The notes: a model not told the origin generated them from the letters alone. Numbered from the stretch's first letter, positions 1 through 10,203 are shown. The stretch is 64,000 bases of DNA from Shewanella piezotolerans WP3 (GCF_000014885.1 NC_011566.1:4073501-4137500), one strand, 5' to 3'. Program-made: numbers and translations.

Positions 1-424
1 CTATTTCACCTTTTGATAGTAATGAACATAGTTCATCAATATCACGAGTTCTTAATTCAACACTGACATTGGGGTGCAATTTTGAAAAATTATGCAGTAT
101 GTCATTTAGTATATTACTCGACGCTAGCGTTCCGCCACCAATCGTTAATTTTCCATTTGAACGTCCACTATTAATTTTAATATCGGCCTCTAGATTACAA
201 ACTGTATTAAGAATTTTATCACTATGCTTCAACACTAGGTCGCCGTGGTAAGTCAGCGATACCCGTCTAGAGTCCCTTATAAATAGCTTTACACCTAAGC
301 TCTGTTCCATCTTTTGAATACTACGAGTTAAAGAGGGTTGTGAAATATCCAATTTACTAGCGGCAACACTGTAACTTTTAGATTGCGCAAGCGCTACAAA
401 ATGCTTTATATGTCTTAATTCCAT
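1..424 (-). CDS. LysR-family transcriptional regulator, 3' end outside the window
   Basis: DNA-binding regulator. The gene starts at the ATG whose complement ends at 424 and stays open to position 1, so about 141 N-terminal residues are visible. The start MELRHIKHFVALAQ is the classic LysR winged-helix opening. It continues through the helix-turn-helix (AASKLDISQPSLTRSIQKME, about residues 20-40) into the linker helix. A LysR substrate-binding domain begins near residue 90 (SNGKLTIGGG). The effector is not predictable. The next gene is divergent and more than 400 bp away, so a shared regulatory region is possible but not shown. The family call is sure; the target is unknown. Confidence 0.9.
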   Translation of the reverse strand, partial: MELRHIKHFVALAQSKSYSVAASKLDISQPSLTRSIQKMEQSLGVKLFIRDSRRVSLTYHGDLVLKHSDKILNTVCNLEADIKINSGRSNGKLTIGGGTLASSNILNDILHNFSKLHPNVSVELRTRDIDELCSLLSKGEI

Positions 425-887
425 ATCGCCTCCTAAAATGCTACTGAAATATAAAAACAAAAGGGCCAATCAAAATAGAATATAGACTCTAACATTGATA
501 CCTTAAGCTGTGATTAACTATAATCATAGGAGCATAAAACCACGTACCACAGGTTAATTACCGCCATAAAGTATTTCAAAACCTAATTAAGTTCAAGCAA
601 GGCTCTGCTAATTTGTATCAATTTGAATCAAGTGTATCCAGGAGATATTTAGTGGTTAAAACAGTATTTTTATTCATGGAAGTAACACTAGGCCTTTATT
701 TCACACCAAAGTGACACAACATTAAAAAATGATAGAACTGACCACTATGGCTACTAAAAACTCACTTTGTTTTTAAACTTTTTTTAAAATACCCATAGCC
801 TATTGGATAATACGCTTTACCTATTCGCCACGAGATTAACTTACGGTTAACAATCTAGTTGCACAAATGCAACCAGAAGGCAGAATA
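425..887. promoter_or_regulatory. Divergent intergenic region with a weak candidate promoter for the subtilase
   Basis: This 463-bp, A+T-rich gap separates the minus-strand LysR gene from the plus-strand protease. The only promoter-like pair I can point to is TTTAAA (783-788) and GATAAT (806-811), with a 17-bp spacer, about 75 bp before the chosen start. The match is modest. I see no gene, clear repeat or terminator here. Confidence 0.3.
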
Positions 888-3800
888 ATGAAACTAAAAA
901 AAATAAGTCTGATGACAATAGCTGCAATATATGCAGCTGGTGCAGGCTCCGTTGCCGCTTCAGGCAATGATAATAACAACATGCGCAGCATCGAAATCAC
1001 CGATGCGATCATTAAATATAACGAAGAGCTCCGAAGTGGTAACAGCAGAGCCGGTAACACCGTAAACCGACCAGCGAGTAATACGCAAAACATTCATCGA
1101 GCGATCGCTACAAATCAAAACAGCAAGGTACCGTTTAAACACCAAGCTGGACTACAAGGTGAACAAACTTACATTGTCGAATTGAGCGACAAACCAGTTT
1201 CCCTCTACCGCGGTGGCGTCGAACAATTTAAAGCAACATCACCAACAGTAAACGCAGTCCCAAGCATGTTAAGCCCCCGTGGCCACAACAAGCTGGATAC
1301 CAAAAGCAGCTCAGTTAAACAGTACAGTCAATACCTTACCGGTAAACAAGATCAGATCCTCAACCAGATATCTGCAAAGGTTGGCGCAAATCTTGATATT
1401 AAAAACCGTTATACATTGGCGTTTAACGGTATGGCACTGCGTATGACGCAAGAGCAGGCAGCCAACGTTGCTAACCTTCCAGGTATTCGTAACGTTAGTC
1501 TTGAAAAAGTGTACGAATTACACACTGATAATGGCCCAGGACACATCGGCGCTGATAGTATTTGGACAGGAAGTGCTGCAGATGACAAATACAAAGGTGA
1601 AGGTATCGTTGTCGGGGTACTCGATACGGGGATTAATTCAGACCATGCCTCTTTTGCTGCAGTGGCTGGTGACGGTTATACCCACAAAATGCCTGACCGT
1701 TATAGTAGCTACCTAGGCGACTGTGAGAAAGTCGAATTTGCTAGCATGTGTAACGATAAGCTTATCGGTGTTCGTTCATATGAGAGCATCACTGAGAGCT
1801 ATATGGATGCGGCTTTTCAGCCTGATCAGCCCTCTTGGAATATCACCGAGCCTAAACGTCCGCAAAATGGTGAAGATTATAATGGTCACGGTTCACACAC
1901 AGCCTCTACAGCTGCAGGTAACGAGCTATTTAATGTAGAGCATGTGGTTGCTGTTACGGGTGAAACAGGTGATGGCTTAGGAACGGGTCTGGTGTTTGAC
2001 AAAGTGTCAGGCGTTGCACCACGCGCAAATATCATCATGTACCAGGTTTGTTTCCCTGGCGATGGCAGCTACGGTGACAACTACGGAGGCTGTCCAGGTT
2101 CTGCATTGTTAGCCGGCATTGAAGATGCGGTGGCTGATGGTGTTGACGTAATTAACTACTCCATCGGTAGTCCTTTTGGGACTTTCCCTTGGGACGACCC
2201 AATGGAGATGGGTTTCCTTGCTGCACGCGAAGCTGGGATCTCGGTTTCCGCGTCTGCGGGCAACTCCTATGCGCCCCAATATGCCAGCCAAGCTCGAGGA
2301 GCTATCGATCACTTTTCACCTTGGATCACCTCTGTTGCTGCCACCACCCATGGCCGCGAAATAGCGGTCGAAGGTAAAACACTTACCAATGCGACTGGTG
2401 GAGAGCAACCTCTTGAATTAGTCGGTGGTGGCATTACTGGCGCTTATACAGGCCCAGTTGTTGAAGCTAAAGCTTACGGTAGTGAATTTGAAAAGTGTAA
2501 CGACCCTTTCCCTGCTGACTTTTTCTCGGTAGATCCAGATGGAAACCCCTTCGCCACAGCGCCAATTGTGGTGTGTAAACGAGGTGACATTGCCCGCGTA
2601 GCGAAAGCTACAAACGTTGAAGCTGGGGGGGCTGGTGGCTTTATCCTGTGGAACTCTGGATACGCAGAAACCATAGCTAACGATCCATTTTCAATTCCAG
2701 GTATTCAAATTGACTACGGTAGCTATTATGGTAATTACCAAAATGGTTACTTTGGATTACAAGACTGGCTTGCGGCTGGTGATAACCACAGCATAACCAT
2801 CACCGCCTCTGAAGTTGTTGCCAATGAGCGAGATGCAGATTACGTCGCAGATTTCTCTTCTCGTGGCCCAAACCTCGAAGCGCCAGATGTGATGTCACCA
2901 AACCTAGCTGCACCAGGAGTTGATGTATTTGCCGCTTGGGCCGATGAAATGCCATTTAGCATGCAAGGCATGCCAGCAGATTATGCAGCCATTAGTGGTA
3001 CATCGATGGCTGCGCCTCACGTAGCTGGCGCCATGGCACTGCTAACTCAAGCACATCCTGATTGGACGCCTGCCGAAATCCAATCTGCATTAATGACTAC
3101 AGCGTCACTGGACAGTGCCACTCGCTCACGCGATAGTTCTCCCTATGATCCTGTACCTGCAGGTTACAGTGACGCGGGTAGCGGAGTCATAAACGTAGCA
3201 CGTGCTAATAACGCTGGTTTATTGCTTAGCGAGACAGCTGAAAACTACCGCGCAGCCAACCCAAATAATGGCGGTAATATTCACACGTTGAACCTACCTT
3301 ATTTCTATCAAGATAACTGTGCGGGAAGTTGTAGCTGGATGCGCACAGTAACAGCAACAGAAGATGGCACTTGGACGGTTGATGCAACGGCCAACATTAT
3401 GGATGGTGCACCAATGTTAGAGCTGGAGGTTTCACCAAAAACCTTCACCTTGAAAGCAGGTGAGTCTCAATCTATTAGCCTAAAAGCAAAAGTACTTGAA
3501 GTTGAGGCCATTGGCGCCGATTCATCAGGGCTTCAGCTTACAGGCTCTGTTAAGTTAACACCTGCAAATAGCAGCAGCCCAATGCAACATCTACCAGTAG
3601 GTGTACGCTATAGCGGCGACAACTTACCTCCTGAAGTTTCAGGGATCATCCATCGTGAGCAGGGGCATACGTTAACGCCAATGCTTAACACCGATGAGAT
3701 CCAATCACTTAACTCTAAGGTCTTTGGTCTAACTAAAGGTGAAACATTTACCTACGCACTACCAAGAGCCGAAGCACGCCTTTACTCCGACGGTTTAACC

Positions 3801-5861
3801 GTAGAAGAGATAGAAGCCGATGGCGGAGCTAAAGTTCACTTCTTTGATGTGCCTGCTGGCACTCAACGTATCGTTTGGGAGGTCCTTTCAGCGCCTAAAC
3901 ACGCCTACACCTCTATCGATCTGGGTATGGATATCAATGAAGATGGTGATATTCAATGGCTAGATGAAGCTATCTGCTACTCCTTCACAGATAACGGTGA
4001 TTTCTGTGCAATCAACAACCCAGCTCCAGGTCGTTATTGGGCAATTGCGGCTAACTGGAAATATGATTTTGAAGATCCTAAGAACCTTGCGGATGAGTTT
4101 GTTCTCAGCTTAGGTATCGTGGGAGAGTCAGATGATGCCAACATGACAGTTGAAGGCCCAGCAACAACTGATGGTATGACTCCATACCAGCTGCAGCTTA
4201 ACTACAACTTACCAGGTGCTACCGATGGTGACACATACTATGGTGTTGTTGCGCTAGGCAGTGATGACTATAACGCAACAAACTTAGGTGATTTCGCTGT
4301 TAAGTTACAACATATGGGGGCGGACACTGAAATTACAGCATCGCAAACTGCGGCTAAAGTCGGAGATGTGGTTAACTATGTTGTCGATTTGGCGCCAAAC
4401 TTAGTGGGAGCAGAGCGAGAGTTCACACTGAATGCGACCATTTCTGAAGGGATGCAGTTGATTGAAGACTCAATCGTTGTCGGTGGTGTAGGAGACTATG
4501 AAGCAGGCCTGACAGTGAATGGTAATGCGATAAGTATCAGCGCCGCTCAAGCCTCTTCAAGTGACATGAAGCGTCATTACGTTTATACCACTAACTTAGA
4601 TGATGCGACTTGTAAGGTCCCTTATGGCGACGATGAGACATTCTATGACTTACCTATGCAAGGCTACCAAGACTTAGGTATTTCAGGTCTTTCTAACCAA
4701 ATGCTATATATTCCAATGGAAGAAAATGGTTTACCCCACATTCCTCTATACGCAAACCCTGAGCGTTTTGCCCAGAATACGCTAGGAATTTCGCCATTTG
4801 GTTATATCCAACTGGATCAAAACCCTGAGTTCTGGAACTATAACCAACCTTTCACGGATATGTTCCAAACCTTCCCAGACACAGTCATAGCTCCTCTATG
4901 GCGCGGTGATGTGCAGATGCCACAGGGCTCGATTGACTGGGCAACATTCCGCTATATCAACGTGGTATATGGTGTCGTGACCAACGATCACTACATCTTC
5001 CAGTGGGATGGTGGTGAAGAGTGGAATAGTTTCTTAGTGGGCAATACTAACCCAGATCCAGACGCTAAATTTAACATTCAGACCATTATTTCTAACTCAA
5101 TTAGCTTTGACCCTGAAACACCTGAGATGATCTTTGCTTATAAGACTTTAAAGTCAGCGAATGATCACTTTGGTTCAATTGGTCTACACGGTTATTGGGG
5201 AGAGCGAACACCGTTTGGTCCGCTATCAGGCTATTTCAATGATGGCTTTGCGTTTAACGACGTCGATGAAAAAGTTAGCGAAGGTACGGTAGTTTGTGCC
5301 GATTATCGCGGTCCAGAACAAACAGCACTGTCTCTTAAGTTCTCAGCACGAGTATCAGCCGCAGCAATTGGTAGCGACAATGTTGTTTCAGTAGACACTC
5401 AGTACGCCGACTCAGAGCTAGTTTCTGTCTCACACACGTTATCGACGCCAACCAATATTACCGTTGCAGCAATGTCAGATATGGTGATGGAGGAAAATAG
5501 CACAATAGAAGGCTTAACAGTGATGTACAACGACGTGAAGGGGACGGTAAATGGCATGACGGTTACGGGTGATTACATTACTGCAGTAGTCACAGGTGAA
5601 ACATTTGCTATTACACCAGATACCGATTGGCACGGTACTACTGAGGTAACGGTAACGGTTCACGACATGGCCTATCCTTCAGATCAGGGCAGCACTAGCT
5701 TTATGTTGACCGTTAACTCCGACGGGGTAGAACCTACACCGCCACCAGCAGAAGAACCACCTGTTGAGGAGGAGTCTAACGATTCAAGCGGTGGTAGCTT
5801 AGGCTTCCTAGCACTCGCACTACTTGGACTAGTCGCAAGCTCACGTAAAAAGCGACATTAA
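888..5861 (+). CDS. Secreted S8 (subtilisin-like) serine protease with GlyGly-CTERM tail
   Basis: Large extracellular endopeptidase, 1657 aa from this start. An upstream in-frame ATG at 867 exists, but 888 has a GAAGG ribosome site 8 bp before it and gives a clean signal peptide (MKLKKISLMTIAAIYAAG...). Order: signal peptide; I9-type propeptide (TYIVELSDKP, near residue 95); S8 domain with Asp246 (VLDTGIN), His334 (NGHGSH) and Ser706 (GTSMAAPHVAG). A PA-like insert of about 200 residues lies between the His and Ser motifs. A long beta-rich C-terminal half follows. The tail has a Gly-Gly motif, one hydrophobic helix and SSRKKRH, the GlyGly-CTERM signal processed by rhombosortase in bacteria with type II secretion. 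It stands alone and is followed by a strong terminator. The substrate is unknown. Confidence 0.93.
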   Translation: MKLKKISLMTIAAIYAAGAGSVAASGNDNNNMRSIEITDAIIKYNEELRSGNSRAGNTVNRPASNTQNIHRAIATNQNSKVPFKHQAGLQGEQTYIVELSDKPVSLYRGGVEQFKATSPTVNAVPSMLSPRGHNKLDTKSSSVKQYSQYLTGKQDQILNQISAKVGANLDIKNRYTLAFNGMALRMTQEQAANVANLPGIRNVSLEKVYELHTDNGPGHIGADSIWTGSAADDKYKGEGIVVGVLDTGINSDHASFAAVAGDGYTHKMPDRYSSYLGDCEKVEFASMCNDKLIGVRSYESITESYMDAAFQPDQPSWNITEPKRPQNGEDYNGHGSHTASTAAGNELFNVEHVVAVTGETGDGLGTGLVFDKVSGVAPRANIIMYQVCFPGDGSYGDNYGGCPGSALLAGIEDAVADGVDVINYSIGSPFGTFPWDDPMEMGFLAAREAGISVSASAGNSYAPQYASQARGAIDHFSPWITSVAATTHGREIAVEGKTLTNATGGEQPLELVGGGITGAYTGPVVEAKAYGSEFEKCNDPFPADFFSVDPDGNPFATAPIVVCKRGDIARVAKATNVEAGGAGGFILWNSGYAETIANDPFSIPGIQIDYGSYYGNYQNGYFGLQDWLAAGDNHSITITASEVVANERDADYVADFSSRGPNLEAPDVMSPNLAAPGVDVFAAWADEMPFSMQGMPADYAAISGTSMAAPHVAGAMALLTQAHPDWTPAEIQSALMTTASLDSATRSRDSSPYDPVPAGYSDAGSGVINVARANNAGLLLSETAENYRAANPNNGGNIHTLNLPYFYQDNCAGSCSWMRTVTATEDGTWTVDATANIMDGAPMLELEVSPKTFTLKAGESQSISLKAKVLEVEAIGADSSGLQLTGSVKLTPANSSSPMQHLPVGVRYSGDNLPPEVSGIIHREQGHTLTPMLNTDEIQSLNSKVFGLTKGETFTYALPRAEARLYSDGLTVEEIEADGGAKVHFFDVPAGTQRIVWEVLSAPKHAYTSIDLGMDINEDGDIQWLDEAICYSFTDNGDFCAINNPAPGRYWAIAANWKYDFEDPKNLADEFVLSLGIVGESDDANMTVEGPATTDGMTPYQLQLNYNLPGATDGDTYYGVVALGSDDYNATNLGDFAVKLQHMGADTEITASQTAAKVGDVVNYVVDLAPNLVGAEREFTLNATISEGMQLIEDSIVVGGVGDYEAGLTVNGNAISISAAQASSSDMKRHYVYTTNLDDATCKVPYGDDETFYDLPMQGYQDLGISGLSNQMLYIPMEENGLPHIPLYANPERFAQNTLGISPFGYIQLDQNPEFWNYNQPFTDMFQTFPDTVIAPLWRGDVQMPQGSIDWATFRYINVVYGVVTNDHYIFQWDGGEEWNSFLVGNTNPDPDAKFNIQTIISNSISFDPETPEMIFAYKTLKSANDHFGSIGLHGYWGERTPFGPLSGYFNDGFAFNDVDEKVSEGTVVCADYRGPEQTALSLKFSARVSAAAIGSDNVVSVDTQYADSELVSVSHTLSTPTNITVAAMSDMVMEENSTIEGLTVMYNDVKGTVNGMTVTGDYITAVVTGETFAITPDTDWHGTTEVTVTVHDMAYPSDQGSTSFMLTVNSDGVEPTPPPAEEPPVEEESNDSSGGSLGFLALALLGLVASSRKKRH

Positions 5862-5912
5862 TCTTCAAGAGCAATAACGTTAAGCAGTTGCGATTTGCTT
5901 AACCTTGTCATT

Positions 5913-5940
5913 GGGCCCTCATTTGAGGGCCCCTTTTTTA
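5913..5940 (+). terminator. Rho-independent terminator after the S8 protease
   Basis: A perfect 8-bp GC stem (GGGCCCTC, ATTT loop, GAGGGCCC) is followed by CC and a run of T. The T-run is on the plus strand, so it serves the protease rather than rsuA, which converges from the other side. Confidence 0.9.
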
Positions 5941-5984
5941 CCAAGTTCCAACCAGTCTCGGTTAGTAAAAACTTTCTTTGTACC

Positions 5985-6677
5985 TTATTTAACAGACTTT
6001 ATCTCAGCCTCAGTTAAAAAGCGCCATTGACCCAGCTCAAGAGAGCTATCGAGTTCAATTTCACCAACGACTTCACGATGAAGTTTAGTCACCTTGTTGC
6101 CAACGGCTGCGAGCATACGTTTAACTTGATGATATTTACCTTCAGTAATCGTCAATCTTGCTTGATGAGTGCCCAGCAATTCAAGTTTTGCAGGCTTAGT
6201 GAGGCCATCTTCGTTATTCAGTTGTAACCCAGTTGCAAACTTTCCAATTAGCTCTTCAGTTAGTGGGTCTGCAGTCTCTAACAAGTAACGTTTACCGCAC
6301 TCTTTTTTCGGCGAAGTGATTTTATGTGACCACTTTCCATCTGTAGTGATCAGCACCAAACCTGTAGTATCGGCATCTAAACGCCCCGCAATATGCAAGT
6401 CTTCAGGTCGAATAACATCAAGCAACCCAATGACTGATGGATACTCTTCATCGATAGTAGAACAGATGGTATCAACGGGTTTATTGAGCATGATAAAGCG
6501 TGGACCAATAACCTTTAACACTTCGCCTTCGAGACGAATTTCGTGCTCGTCTGTCACTTTAAAACCTGAAGTTTTAACCACCTCACCGTTACAAGTGACG
6601 TCCCCACGATGCAGCGCTTTTTTAGCTGAAACACGAGAATGGGAAGTTGACTCACAAATAAATTTATCTAAACGCAC
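5985..6677 (-). CDS. rsuA: 16S rRNA pseudouridine(516) synthase RsuA
   Basis: Isomerises U516 of 16S rRNA to pseudouridine. The 230-aa length is normal for RsuA. An N-terminal S4 RNA-binding domain (residues 1-60, MRLDKFICESTSHSR) precedes the synthase domain. The catalytic motif GRLDADTTGL carries Asp101. The RsuA/RluB/E/F-type C-terminal motif is also present (ITEGKYHQVKRMLAAVGNKV). It converges with the upstream protease and is monocistronic. RluE or RluF homologues are the alternatives, but the length and S4 start favour RsuA. Confidence 0.9.
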   Translation of the reverse strand: MRLDKFICESTSHSRVSAKKALHRGDVTCNGEVVKTSGFKVTDEHEIRLEGEVLKVIGPRFIMLNKPVDTICSTIDEEYPSVIGLLDVIRPEDLHIAGRLDADTTGLVLITTDGKWSHKITSPKKECGKRYLLETADPLTEELIGKFATGLQLNNEDGLTKPAKLELLGTHQARLTITEGKYHQVKRMLAAVGNKVTKLHREVVGEIELDSSLELGQWRFLTEAEIKSVK

Positions 6678-7094
6678 AGTAACACTCAGCTATATGACCA
6701 TAATGACCGACATTATGAGGGCTGCAAGCATAAAGGGCAAAGATTTGCGAACACTTAATCTTACTGTTCATCGCGGCAATTTATACTTCTAATTTAATTC
6801 CCACAGGATTTTGCATTATCAGTTGGATGGGGAAATATTCGGTAGCAGCGCAATACCATAATAACATTCACCAAATTTAGTCGACAAAAAGATCAAAAAA
6901 ACTGCTAGGAAACCTTTTCTTACACATGTTGATTCAATTTAGTCGATAAGTTTACCCTCAAGCCATATTCACAGAGCATCAAAAACCTTAACATGTGTTA
7001 CTCAATGTAATTCGTGCTACCTCGATAAAAGCATGGGTGCATCGCTTGATTTATAAAACAAAAACAAATTGACGGTTTATATAAAGGGAGAAAA
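6678..7094. promoter_or_regulatory. Divergent intergenic region rsuA / M13 peptidase with a repeated 14-mer
   Basis: This 417-bp gap must hold the promoters of both rsuA and the metallopeptidase. A 14-bp sequence, aatttagtcga(c/t)aa, occurs twice in the same orientation at 6874-6887 and 6936-6949. The spacing is 62 bp, about six helical turns. Two spaced copies could be operator half-sites for the peptidase gene. No known regulator motif is recognised. Confidence 0.3.
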
Positions 7095-9179
7095 ATGAAA
7101 AAAGTACTCGTTGGGGGCTTATGCGCTTCCCTTATCGTGGGCCTAAGCGCCTGCAATAGCGACACCGCGGCCCCTAAAGCACCAGAAACAAGCAAAACAG
7201 AAGCCGCCGTTGCCGTGCAAAAAGCACTAACTTCAGGTATAGATTTTGCCAACTTCGATAAATCTGTTCGCCCACAGGATGACTTTTACTCTTATGTAAA
7301 CGGCACTTGGGTTAAAAATACCACTATTCCAAGCGATCGCACCAGCACAGGTGCATTTTATGATCTTCGAGAAAAGTCACGTGATGACGTAAAAGCAATT
7401 ATCGAAGAAGTCGCTGCTACACCTAACCTTAAAGCCGGTAGTGATGAACAAAAAGTGGCTGATCTATACCGTTCATTCATGGATGTTGAAACACTCAATA
7501 AACTGGGCGTGACACCAATTCAGAGCGAACTTGATAAAGTCAATGCGATTAAGAATAAAGAAGAGCTTGTGACTTATTTTGCTCGTAGCCAAGTCATTGG
7601 CGGCGGTACTCCAATGGCATTTTACATCGGTGTCGATGCGAAAGACTCTAGCCGTTATGCAACACATATCTGGCAGTATGGCTTAAGCCTGCCAGAAAAA
7701 GACTACTACTTTAATCAAGACGAGCGCTTCGTAAATATCCGTAAGGCGTTTGTAGCACACATTGAAAAGATGTATACCCTTGCGGGTCTAGCTAACCCTA
7801 AGGCTAGCGCTGAAGCGGTACTCGCTCTAGAAACATCAATTGCTGAAAAGCATTGGGATGTGGTTGAAACTCGCGATAGCACTAAGACCTACAACTTATA
7901 CCAAGTCAAAGATCTACCAACACTTGCACCAGACATCAACTGGGATGGTTACCTAGCAACCCTAGGCGCAGATAAACAAGCTGACATCATCATCAACCAG
8001 CCTAGCTTTATCCAAGGACTGAATGACGTCATCAAGACGACAGACCTAGATACTTGGAAGACCTACATGCAGTGGCAGGTATTGACACATGCAGCAAGCA
8101 GCCTAAGTGAAGAGTTAGATAATGAAAACTTTGAGTTTTTCTCTAAAACACTTAACGGCCAAGAAGAGCAACAACCTCGTTGGAAGCGTGGTGTTGCATC
8201 AGTCAACGGTTTACTTGGTGAAGTGGTTGGTAAAGTCTACGTTAAGCGTCACTTTGCCCCAGAAGCCAAGACTCGCATGCAAACTTTGGTTGAGAACTTA
8301 CGTGGTGCCTACGGCGATAGCATTGAGTCACTAGAGTGGATGAGTGCTGACACTAAAGTCGCAGCTAAAGATAAGTTAGCTAAGTTTGATCCTAAGATTG
8401 GTTATCCTGACCGTTGGGAAAATTATGACAAGTTAACCATCAAGTCTGATGATCTTTTCGGTAATAACCTACGCGCAAGCGAGTTGAGCCATGAAAAAGA
8501 ACTAGAGAAACTGGGTAGCCCAATTCGCAAGTGGGAATGGCATATGACCCCACAAACGGTTAATGCTTACTACAACCCAACCATGAATGAAATCGTATTC
8601 CCAGCAGCGATCTTGCAGCCTCCATTCTTTAATATGGAAGCTGATGACGCAGTTAACTACGGCGGTATTGGTGCGGTTATTGGTCATGAAATGGGCCATG
8701 GTTTTGACGATCAGGGCGCTAAGTTTGACGGCGAAGGCAACATGCGTGATTGGTGGACAGAGCAAGACTTAAAAGAGTTCTCTGCCCGCGGTAAAGCCCT
8801 TATCGATCAATACAATGATTACGCAGTGTTTGACGACCTACATGTTAACGGTGAGCTGACGCTTGGTGAGAACATTGGTGATCTTTCAGGTGTCACCATC
8901 GCCTACCGTGCGTACAAGAAATCACTGAACGGCCAAGAGGCACCAGTGATTGACGGCCTTACAGGCGATCAGCGTTTCTTCATTGGTTTCACCCAAATCT
9001 GGCGTGCAAAAATCAAAGAAGAGTCAATGCGTAACCGTGTAGCGACAGATCCACATTCGCCGGCACAATTCCGCTCACTTGGCGCACTATCTAATATGCC
9101 TGAATTTTACAGCACTTATGATGTAAAACCAGGAGATGCTATGTATATTGCTCCAGAAAAGCGCGTTAAAATTTGGTAA
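7095..9179 (+). CDS. M13-family (neprilysin/PepO-like) zinc metallopeptidase lipoprotein
   Basis: Zinc endopeptidase of the neprilysin family acting in the cell envelope. A lipoprotein signal ends in the lipobox LSAC with Cys20, so the protein should be lipidated and anchored. Peptidase_M13_N spans about residues 55-430 and the catalytic M13 domain the rest. The zinc site HEMGH gives His531, Glu532 and His535; the third ligand lies in ENIGD (LGENIGDLSG). The family-typical C-terminus (APEKRVKIW) is intact. The 694-aa length is normal for the bacterial family. The start has a strong ribosome site (AAGGGAG). It is monocistronic with its own terminator. Confidence 0.93.
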   Translation: MKKVLVGGLCASLIVGLSACNSDTAAPKAPETSKTEAAVAVQKALTSGIDFANFDKSVRPQDDFYSYVNGTWVKNTTIPSDRTSTGAFYDLREKSRDDVKAIIEEVAATPNLKAGSDEQKVADLYRSFMDVETLNKLGVTPIQSELDKVNAIKNKEELVTYFARSQVIGGGTPMAFYIGVDAKDSSRYATHIWQYGLSLPEKDYYFNQDERFVNIRKAFVAHIEKMYTLAGLANPKASAEAVLALETSIAEKHWDVVETRDSTKTYNLYQVKDLPTLAPDINWDGYLATLGADKQADIIINQPSFIQGLNDVIKTTDLDTWKTYMQWQVLTHAASSLSEELDNENFEFFSKTLNGQEEQQPRWKRGVASVNGLLGEVVGKVYVKRHFAPEAKTRMQTLVENLRGAYGDSIESLEWMSADTKVAAKDKLAKFDPKIGYPDRWENYDKLTIKSDDLFGNNLRASELSHEKELEKLGSPIRKWEWHMTPQTVNAYYNPTMNEIVFPAAILQPPFFNMEADDAVNYGGIGAVIGHEMGHGFDDQGAKFDGEGNMRDWWTEQDLKEFSARGKALIDQYNDYAVFDDLHVNGELTLGENIGDLSGVTIAYRAYKKSLNGQEAPVIDGLTGDQRFFIGFTQIWRAKIKEESMRNRVATDPHSPAQFRSLGALSNMPEFYSTYDVKPGDAMYIAPEKRVKIW

Positions 9180-9204
9180 TTAAAGCCACGTAATTAGCAA
9201 TAAT

Positions 9205-9246
9205 AAAAGCCGTTGATGACACGCTCATTCAACGGCTTTTTTTTGC
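9205..9246 (+). terminator. Rho-independent terminator after the M13 peptidase
   Basis: A 12-bp stem (AAAAGCCGTTGA ... TCAACGGCTTTT) with an 12-nt loop is followed by an unbroken T-run on the plus strand. Confidence 0.9.
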
Positions 9247-9410
9247 TATTGCCCTCACACTTCTGATAATGAATAAATGTTAATTTGCCATTCAGCGTAG
9301 CTTAAGTATCCACAGGTTAGATTAATACCAAATCTGATTAGCAGTGCCTCTTATATTCCAAAGAGACAATCAGATTTGTTATAGGTCTACAGCCATTAAA
9401 AGGGATAGCT

Positions 9411-10193
9411 ATGAATCGGATATTACGAACGTTTTTCATTTTCTTATTACTACTTTCGACCCGTTCAGCCTTCGCACAGTCTGTGTCTCTCGAACACGAT
9501 ATCAATACCTCAAAAGGTAGCTATAACGCTAAACTGGCATTTTCCAATGACCTAGATGGTCTCACCGCTATCGAGTCAATACAGTATCAACAACCAAGGC
9601 AAACTAGCGCAGATTTAGACTCCCTTTATGCAAACGCTTCAAACGCTCAGCAAGAGCTGGCGCATTTGCTAAACCACATTACCGAGCAAACTCAAACCCA
9701 ATCTATTCTCGCCGATGTAAAAACTCGTGAAAGAGCAGAGGCTAAAGTGAGAAACAAACTCGATGGTGATGCCGGTCAACTTACCGATCTGGTTAGAGCA
9801 AGCATAGTTAGTAACGATATTCAAAATCTGATGCAAGCATTTGCATTGGTTAAAACAGATAGCCAAATCATCCAAGTTAAAAACCGCTTTGCGGAACCGA
9901 AAGAGTCTGGTTATCGTGATCTCAACTTGCTGGTTAGATTGCCCCAGTCACAGATGATTGCCGAGATCCAACTACATTTGGCTGATATCGCAGAGATAAA
10001 AAGTGGCGATGAACATCAAGTTTACCAACAAGTGCAGCAGATCCAAGCTGATGCCGCTGAGCAGTTACGTCAACTAAACGACTTAGAGACAGCTAAAATC
10101 GTGCAGCTACGCCAGCAGTCACACAAGCTTTATCACAAGGCATGGCTTAGATATAAACGCCTAGATCAAGCCAATATCCTAGCCGCAGCGTAA
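9411..10193 (+). CDS. Hypothetical exported protein
   Basis: Function not recognised. The 260-aa product opens with a clear Sec signal peptide (MNRILRTFFIFLLLLSTRSAFAQ), so it is probably periplasmic. The mature part starts with a short beta-like segment. It is then mostly charged, Gln- and Leu-rich helix (residues about 60-120 and 190-255) with coiled-coil character, and has no Cys and no catalytic motif. An AAGGG ribosome site lies 8 bp before the ATG. It stands alone: a terminator precedes it and a promoter for the next gene follows. Codon use resembles its neighbours. Confidence 0.75.
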   Translation: MNRILRTFFIFLLLLSTRSAFAQSVSLEHDINTSKGSYNAKLAFSNDLDGLTAIESIQYQQPRQTSADLDSLYANASNAQQELAHLLNHITEQTQTQSILADVKTRERAEAKVRNKLDGDAGQLTDLVRASIVSNDIQNLMQAFALVKTDSQIIQVKNRFAEPKESGYRDLNLLVRLPQSQMIAEIQLHLADIAEIKSGDEHQVYQQVQQIQADAAEQLRQLNDLETAKIVQLRQQSHKLYHKAWLRYKRLDQANILAAA

Positions 10194-10203
10194 AACAACT
10201 CAT

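Noticed and set aside
6316..6792. 158-codon plus-strand frame opposite rsuA
   Set aside because: It is the antisense shadow of the rsuA coding region; rsuA has full family motifs.
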